Source: Gammaproteobacteria bacterium | Lineage (GTDB): Bacteria; Pseudomonadota; Gammaproteobacteria; Steroidobacterales; Steroidobacteraceae | Direction of reading: 5' to 3' | DNA: 51,652 nucleotides | Assembly (NCBI GenBank): GCA_016882265.1 | Contig: VGVB01000016.1 | Coordinates: 1-51,652 of the forward strand | In this document: in pieces, positions 47,281 to 51,652 of the stretch | How the letters are laid out: each line of letters opens with the position of its first letter | Position numbering within the stretch: position 1 is the first letter of the stretch | Notes under the pieces: generated by a model | What the model was told of the DNA's origin: nothing | The model's input: only the letters and a program-made list of their open reading frames with translations | Database searches by the model: none | Program-made: the position numbers and the translations under genes

Positions 47281-49755
47281 TCAGCTATGTGTGATCTGCA
47301 GGATGGAGTTGCGGATCTGCTCGGACAGCACGAAGCGGGCATCGTCGGCCACCGCCAGCAGCGGCGCCTCGTAGATCAGGCGGCCGTCCGCGCTGGCGCT
47401 GATCACCTCGCGCCGGCGCAGCAGGTCGATGAAGGCGCGGAACATCGCGCGGTCGAAGAACTCCGGCGCCGCGAGGCCGTACAGGATCGCCATGCGCTGC
47501 GCGGTCGTGACGCACGATTGCTCGAGTGCATCGGCCGTCAGCGCGCCGCTGCCGGCGCGCATCAGCAGCGCGATCGCGAGGTAGTAGCGCTCGACGATCT
47601 GGATCGTCGCCTGCGCCAGCAGCGATAACTGCACGGCCTCGCCGGTGCCGGTCGCCGGCCGCTGCCACGACGCGCCGTCGGCGCCGCGCTGCAGCAGCCG
47701 GAAACGCGCCAGCGTTTCCAGCACGCCGTCGACCGCGCCCGGCAGCTCCGTCTCGTTCCAGCGCAGGAACAGTTCCTCGCGCACGTACGGGTAGATGCGC
47801 CAGGCCAGCCGGTGCAGGTCCTCATGGCGCACCACCGGGTTGTTCAGGAACGCGCAGGCGAGCAGCGACGGCAGCGCGAACAGGTGCAGCACGTTGTTGC
47901 GGTAGTAGGTCGCGAGCACGGCGTCGCGCTCGAGCATGCGCAGCACGTCGCCGGCCGGGTGCGCGCGGCGCTCGAGCAGCCCCATCTGCTCGCCGCGGCT
48001 GATGATCGAGGCCGCGCTGTCGTCACAGACGTGCAGGTCGGCGCTGTACGGGAACGCGCGCAGCAGCTCGGCGTACAGCGCAAGCTGCCGCTCGAGGTCG
48101 GTTTCGAGCAGCGCCTGCCGCGGCGTCGCCAGCAGCGCGACCGCCAGCAGGTTGACCGGCGTGACCGCCGCGGCGCCGTTGATGCGGCGCATGATCTCCG
48201 CCGCGACCGCGTCGATCACGGCGCTGAACCACGCGGGGCGCGCGGCGTCGTCATGCGGCTCGCCGCGCCAGCCCGGCCGCACGCGGTCGAGTACCGTCTC
48301 CAGCAGCAGCGGCTCGCCAAAGCTGACGTGCACGCGGCCGAGCTGCTGGCGCAACTGCGGCAGCACCTGCATCAGACCGCCGACCGTCTCCTTCTGCTTC
48401 GGCCGGCCGGACAGTTCACCGACGTAGGTCGGCACCTCGAGCACGCGCTCGTAGCCGAAATTGGCCGGCACGAACGCGACCGGGCGGCGCGGCTCGCGCA
48501 GGAAGCTGCGCACGGTCATCGCCAGCAGGCCGGTGCGCGGCCGCAGCAGCCGGCCGGTGCGACTGCGGCCGCCCTCGATGAAGAACTCGAGCGGCTGGCC
48601 GCGGCCCATCATCACGTCCACGTACTTCATGAACACGATCGGGTACAGGCTGACGCCGCGGAAGCTGCGGCGGATGTAGAACGCGCCGCCCATGCGCAGC
48701 AGGCGCCCGATCACCGGCAGGTTCAGGTTGATACCGGCCGCGACATAGGGCAGCGCGTAGCCGCGGCGGTACACGACGTAGGACAGCAGCAGGTAGTCAA
48801 GGTGGCTGCGGTGGCAGGGCGCGTAGACGATCGCGCAGTGCGGCGGCAACCGGTCGAGATACTCGGCGTTGCGCACGTCGACGCCGTCGTAGATCCGGTT
48901 CAGCAGCCAGTCGAGCAGCTTCTCGGCGATGCGCACGAAGCTGTGCGAGTAGCCGGCGGCGATCTCGAGTGCGTGCCGGCGCGCGACCTGCAGCGCCGCG
49001 CGGCGCGTGCTGCCGGCCTCGCGCATCTCCTGGCGCACGGCCTGGCGCACGGCGCGCGTGCGCAGCACCTGCGCGATGATCACGCGCCGCGTCGACAGAT
49101 CCGGGCCGAGTGTGTCCACACGCATGTGCCGGAACTCGGCGCGCAGATCCTTCAGCAGCCGCCGCGCCGCGCGCACGCCGTCGCCGCCGGCGACCGCGTA
49201 CTGGCGCAGCGGCAATGGTTCACCGAAGCGGATCAGCGTGCCGCGGCCGTTGAACAGGATCGACAGCAGGCGCCGGAACGGACCGACCAGCGCCCAGTCC
49301 TCGGACAGGAACAGGCGCAGCCACGAGCGCTCGCGCTGCGGCGCGCGGCCCCAGTACACCGCGACCGGCACGACGTCGAGCTCGGGGCCGCCCGCGCCGC
49401 CGCCGGCCGCGATCAGTTGCGGCAGCTCCGCTGGCATGCGCCGGTCGGGCCGGCGCCGCAGCATGCCGGCGCGCCGTTCCAGTGCCACAGACGAGCGCTC
49501 GAGGCCAAGGCCGTTGATCTGCAGCCGGCGGTCCGGCCGGCGCAGTCCCTCGTTCAGGCAGACCCGGGCCACGGTCAGCCGGTCCGACAGCGCGGGCTCC
49601 TCGAACACGTACAGCACCGGCCGATTGCGGCCGCGCAGGCGCGCGACGGCGTCCTCCGGCACCACCGCCGGACGCACGAACACGCGCAGCAGGCCGCTCA
49701 GCAGCCACAGTGCGCCGCGCTGCAGCGCGGCTGATCGGCGCAGGCGCAGCCTCAT
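47281..49755 (-). CDS. plsB: Glycerol-3-phosphate 1-O-acyltransferase
   Basis: An 824-residue membrane-associated enzyme, slightly longer than E. coli PlsB. It carries the acyltransferase HX4D motif in CHRSHLDYLL, then the other blocks (GGAFYIRRSF, EGGRSRTGRLL, VPANFGYERVLEVPTYVGEL). It acylates sn-1 of glycerol-3-phosphate with acyl-ACP or acyl-CoA, opening phospholipid synthesis. The ATG at 49755 overlaps the stop of the small lipoprotein gene (ATGA). Confidence 0.98.
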   Translation of the reverse strand: MRLRLRRSAALQRGALWLLSGLLRVFVRPAVVPEDAVARLRGRNRPVLYVFEEPALSDRLTVARVCLNEGLRRPDRRLQINGLGLERSSVALERRAGMLRRRPDRRMPAELPQLIAAGGGAGGPELDVVPVAVYWGRAPQRERSWLRLFLSEDWALVGPFRRLLSILFNGRGTLIRFGEPLPLRQYAVAGGDGVRAARRLLKDLRAEFRHMRVDTLGPDLSTRRVIIAQVLRTRAVRQAVRQEMREAGSTRRAALQVARRHALEIAAGYSHSFVRIAEKLLDWLLNRIYDGVDVRNAEYLDRLPPHCAIVYAPCHRSHLDYLLLSYVVYRRGYALPYVAAGINLNLPVIGRLLRMGGAFYIRRSFRGVSLYPIVFMKYVDVMMGRGQPLEFFIEGGRSRTGRLLRPRTGLLAMTVRSFLREPRRPVAFVPANFGYERVLEVPTYVGELSGRPKQKETVGGLMQVLPQLRQQLGRVHVSFGEPLLLETVLDRVRPGWRGEPHDDAARPAWFSAVIDAVAAEIMRRINGAAAVTPVNLLAVALLATPRQALLETDLERQLALYAELLRAFPYSADLHVCDDSAASIISRGEQMGLLERRAHPAGDVLRMLERDAVLATYYRNNVLHLFALPSLLACAFLNNPVVRHEDLHRLAWRIYPYVREELFLRWNETELPGAVDGVLETLARFRLLQRGADGASWQRPATGTGEAVQLSLLAQATIQIVERYYLAIALLMRAGSGALTADALEQSCVTTAQRMAILYGLAAPEFFDRAMFRAFIDLLRRREVISASADGRLIYEAPLLAVADDARFVLSEQIRNSILQITHS

Positions 49756-49982
49756 TCCGCCGGCGCCGAGCCTTCGCCGGCCTCGAGCTGTTGCTCGAAC
49801 GCCTCGCGGTGCGATTCCATGGCGGCGTTGGTCCGGTCGCGGACCTTGTCCTGGGTGCCGACGAGGTCGCCGAACACGGTGTCCTCCACCGCCAGCGGCG
49901 GTTCTTCCGGCTCGGCTTCCTGTCCGCCGCAGGCGGACAGCGCCAGCGCGATCAGCAGCGGGCCGGCTCTGCGGATCCGCAT
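49752..49982 (-). CDS. Small predicted lipoprotein
   Basis: A 76-residue protein with a lipobox (ALSACGG, Cys18) after a basic start and hydrophobic helix, so probably lipidated in the inner or outer membrane. The mature part is short, acidic and predicted helical (GTQDKVRDRTNAAMESHREAFEQQLEAGEG). I do not recognise a family. The ATG at 49982 follows a strong GGAGGAGAGG site, and longer frames upstream lack credibility. It overlaps plsB by ATGA. Confidence 0.78.
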   Translation of the reverse strand: MRIRRAGPLLIALALSACGGQEAEPEEPPLAVEDTVFGDLVGTQDKVRDRTNAAMESHREAFEQQLEAGEGSAPAE

Positions 49983-50041
49983 TGCCCCTCTCCTCCGTCG
50001 ACCGGGACGGCAGTGTAGCGCGATCCGGTCCCGGCCGGCGC

Positions 50042-50560
50042 TCACTGCGGCCGGGGCAGGTCCAGCGACACGAGGAAGTACTCGAACAGGTAGTTGAGGA
50101 ACTTGAGCTCGCTGTGCAGCCCGTGATCGGTGTCGAGGACGTGCAGCGTCGCGCCGTACTGGCGCGCGAAGCGCAGGCTGTGGTCCACCGGCACGACCTC
50201 GTCCTGCCAGCCGTGCACGATGACCTTCGGGCACGGCGCCGGTTGCGCGGTCAGCTCCTCGATGCCCGGCATATAGAACGCCGGCGCCATCAGGAACAGA
50301 CCGCGCGCGTGCAGCAGCGCCGAGGCGCAGGTCGCGACGTAACCGCCGAGGCTTGAACCGACCAGCACGAGGTCGCCGCGGATGTCGCGGCAGAAGGACA
50401 GCAGCCGCGTGATCCGATCGCGCGGGTCGGCGATGCCGCGATAGTCCACCGAATCGACGGTCCAGCCCTCGGCGCGGGCAACCTCCGACATCACCGAGAT
50501 CTTGGTGCCCCAGGGCCCGCTCTCCTGGCCATGCGAGAACACCACGTGACGACCCGGCAT
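50042..50560 (-). CDS. YqiA/UPF0227-like alpha/beta hydrolase
   Basis: A 172-residue cytoplasmic hydrolase with a complete triad: GSSLGG (Ser70), DEVVP (Asp, about 128) and DTDHGLHS (His, about 148). Short length and VFSHGQESGPWGTK at the start fit small esterases of the YqiA type. The ATG at 50560 follows GGAGCGG. The substrate is unknown. The gene lies between the alkyltransferase-like gene and the small lipoprotein gene, all on the minus strand. Confidence 0.85.
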   Translation of the reverse strand: MPGRHVVFSHGQESGPWGTKISVMSEVARAEGWTVDSVDYRGIADPRDRITRLLSFCRDIRGDLVLVGSSLGGYVATCASALLHARGLFLMAPAFYMPGIEELTAQPAPCPKVIVHGWQDEVVPVDHSLRFARQYGATLHVLDTDHGLHSELKFLNYLFEYFLVSLDLPRPQ

Positions 50561-50594
50561 CGGCCGCTCCGCGACTGTGCTGCGAGCGATGGTA

Positions 50595-50948
50595 TCAGGG
50601 TGGTCGCGGCCGCCACAGCAGCGCGTCGAGATCGGCCTCGGCGCTGCCGTAGATGCCGAGGTCGATGCGCCCGGCGCGGAAGCGCACGCCCTCGCGCAGC
50701 AACCGGCGATGCTGCAATGCGTGCTGCGCCGAACCGTCCGGAAAGCTGATCGCACCGCGGGCGTTGACGACCCGGTGCCAGGGCAGCCGCAGCGCCGCCG
50801 GGGCGACCTTCAGCGCGTAGCCGACCAGGCGGGCGCGCCGTCCGAGCCCGGCGCGGCGCGCGATGCCGCCGTACGTCGCCACGCAGCCGCGCGGAATCGC
50901 CGCGACCTCCCGCCAGATGCGTTCCAGAAGCTGTCGCTCCGCGCTCAT
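50595..50948 (-). CDS. Alkyltransferase-like protein (ATL) of the MGMT family
   Basis: A 117-residue protein of the O6-alkylguanine transferase fold with the helix-turn-helix and YGGIARRAG region. The reactive cysteine of MGMT (PCHRV) is replaced by tryptophan, LPWHRVV (Trp57), the hallmark of ATL proteins. These bind O6-alkylguanine without repairing it and pass the lesion to nucleotide excision repair. The C-terminal half has RRLLREGVRFRAGRIDL, normal for the family. The ATG at 50948 gives the usual N-terminus. Confidence 0.92.
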   Translation of the reverse strand: MSAERQLLERIWREVAAIPRGCVATYGGIARRAGLGRRARLVGYALKVAPAALRLPWHRVVNARGAISFPDGSAQHALQHRRLLREGVRFRAGRIDLGIYGSAEADLDALLWRPRPP

Positions 50949-51035
50949 CGCCGCGATTCTGGCAGCGAACCGCCGTTCGTGACACACCAGTGGCCGTGCT
51001 ATGGTGCCGCCGGGCCACGAACCCGCTGGCGCAGC

Positions 51036-51652
51036 ATGGGCGCAATTCGCGTGGACGAGAGCGACGACAGAACCCAGGTCAACCCGCTCGGCAATCCGTG
51101 GGACCTGCTGGCCTCGCTGCCGCTGTTCGCCGGGCTGCCACGCCCGGTCATCGATGCCGCGGTCGCCGAGCTCGAATGGCTGTCCCTGCCGGGCGGCGAC
51201 CTGCTGTTCGAGGCCGGTGCGCCGGCCGATGCCGTCTACTTCGTCGTCAGCGGCTGTCTCGGCGTCTTCGCGAGCGACGGCCGGCTGATCGGCCGGATTG
51301 GCGCCGGATCCTGCGTCGGCGAAATGGGCCTGCTGGTCGCGCGGCCGCGTGCGGCGACGGTGCGCGCGCTGCGCGATTCGGACCTGGCCCGGTTGTCGGC
51401 GGAGGCCTGCCGCAACGTGCTGTGGCAGTACCCGGAGACGATTCTGCGGCTCGCGCGCCTGACCGTGGAACGGGTCGAGGACAGCCGCGCCGAGCGCCGG
51501 GCTCGACTGGCGCCGCGCACGCTGGCGCTGCTGCCGCGCGACGCCGGCGTCGAGCTCACGGCGCTCGCCGCGGGCCTCGCCGATGCGCTCGGCCGGTACG
51601 GCCGCGTCGAGCTGGTGACCGGCCAGCGCGCGCAGAGCCACAGCGCCCAGTG
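51036..51652 (+). CDS. Cyclic-nucleotide-binding and patatin-like (NTE-type) protein, N-terminal part
   Basis: The frame runs off the right edge; about 205 residues are visible. Residues about 25-135 form a cNMP-binding domain (LFEAGAPADAVYFVVSGCLGVF, GAGSCVGEMGLLVARPRAATVRAL). The next segment (RTLALLPRDAGVELTALAAGLADAL) matches the region that precedes the patatin/neuropathy-target-esterase domain in bacterial proteins, so a phospholipase domain is expected beyond the window. The ATG at 51036 is preferred; a GTG at 51051 is an alternative. It is divergent from the ATL gene. Confidence 0.75.
   Translation, partial: MGAIRVDESDDRTQVNPLGNPWDLLASLPLFAGLPRPVIDAAVAELEWLSLPGGDLLFEAGAPADAVYFVVSGCLGVFASDGRLIGRIGAGSCVGEMGLLVARPRAATVRALRDSDLARLSAEACRNVLWQYPETILRLARLTVERVEDSRAERRARLAPRTLALLPRDAGVELTALAAGLADALGRYGRVELVTGQRAQSHSAQ

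Noticed and set aside
47812..49734. A 640-residue open frame opposite plsB.
   Set aside because: PlsB motifs are complete on the minus strand, and the opposite product is His/Gln/Arg-rich without domains.

Overview
The window is GC-rich DNA (roughly 70% G+C) and almost fully coding. Gene content and order point to a gammaproteobacterium: trxA-rho beside a divergent rhlB, dusB-fis-purH-purD, accB-accC-prmA, cutA-dsbD, and cysQ beside yrfG. The pairing of TonB-dependent receptors with serine hydrolases, an SCP-x-type thiolase and DUF1302/DUF1329 proteins is typical of lipid- or steroid-degrading lineages near Nevskiales, Steroidobacterales or Woeseiales. That placement is inference. GTG starts and 4-base ATGA/GTGA overlaps are common. 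No tRNA, rRNA, CRISPR array or complete insertion sequence was recognised.

Region 1 (0.14-14.8 kb) is the most unusual part. A tightly packed minus-strand operon of eight genes encodes a TonB-dependent receptor (split by two compensating frameshifts), a class III aminotransferase, an acyl-CoA synthetase, a secreted CocE/NonD-type hydrolase, an SCP-x-type thiolase, a second TonB-dependent receptor, and two secreted S12 (beta-lactamase-fold) serine hydrolases, the last lacking its third catalytic motif. Divergent from it are a regulator with two TetR DNA-binding domains in one chain and a SnoaL-like protein. The space between them holds a sigma70-like promoter and two direct repeats that look like operators. 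Together this reads as an uptake, periplasmic hydrolysis, transamination, CoA activation and thiolytic cleavage pathway for an unknown amide or ester compound.

Region 2 (14.8-35.1 kb) is housekeeping. groES-groEL has a sigma32-like promoter and a degenerate CIRCE element. It is followed by cutA-dsbD-tlpA, aroQ-accB-accC-prmA-(DUF3426)-dusB-fis, purH-purD and a small PHA-system protein on the plus strand; a DNA glycosylase, rho and trxA on the minus strand; then rhlB, yrfG, cysQ, a YdcH-like protein and arfB. Two long perfect inverted repeats follow the SnoaL-like gene and cysQ, and each contains the stop codon of the gene before it.

Region 3 (35.1-40.2 kb) is a run of small minus-strand accessory genes: a membrane protein, DUF488, a DUF4143 AAA ATPase behind a 32-base palindrome, DUF1697, a LysE/RhtB exporter, a small membrane protein, DUF924 and a less GC-rich secreted protein.

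Region 4 (40.2-51.65 kb) is a minus-strand lipid-envelope block: an alkyltransferase-like DNA repair protein, an alpha/beta hydrolase, a small lipoprotein, plsB, then DUF1302-DUF1329-YCF48-like-RND permease, a probable envelope transport system. The window ends inside a plus-strand cyclic-nucleotide-binding/patatin-like protein.
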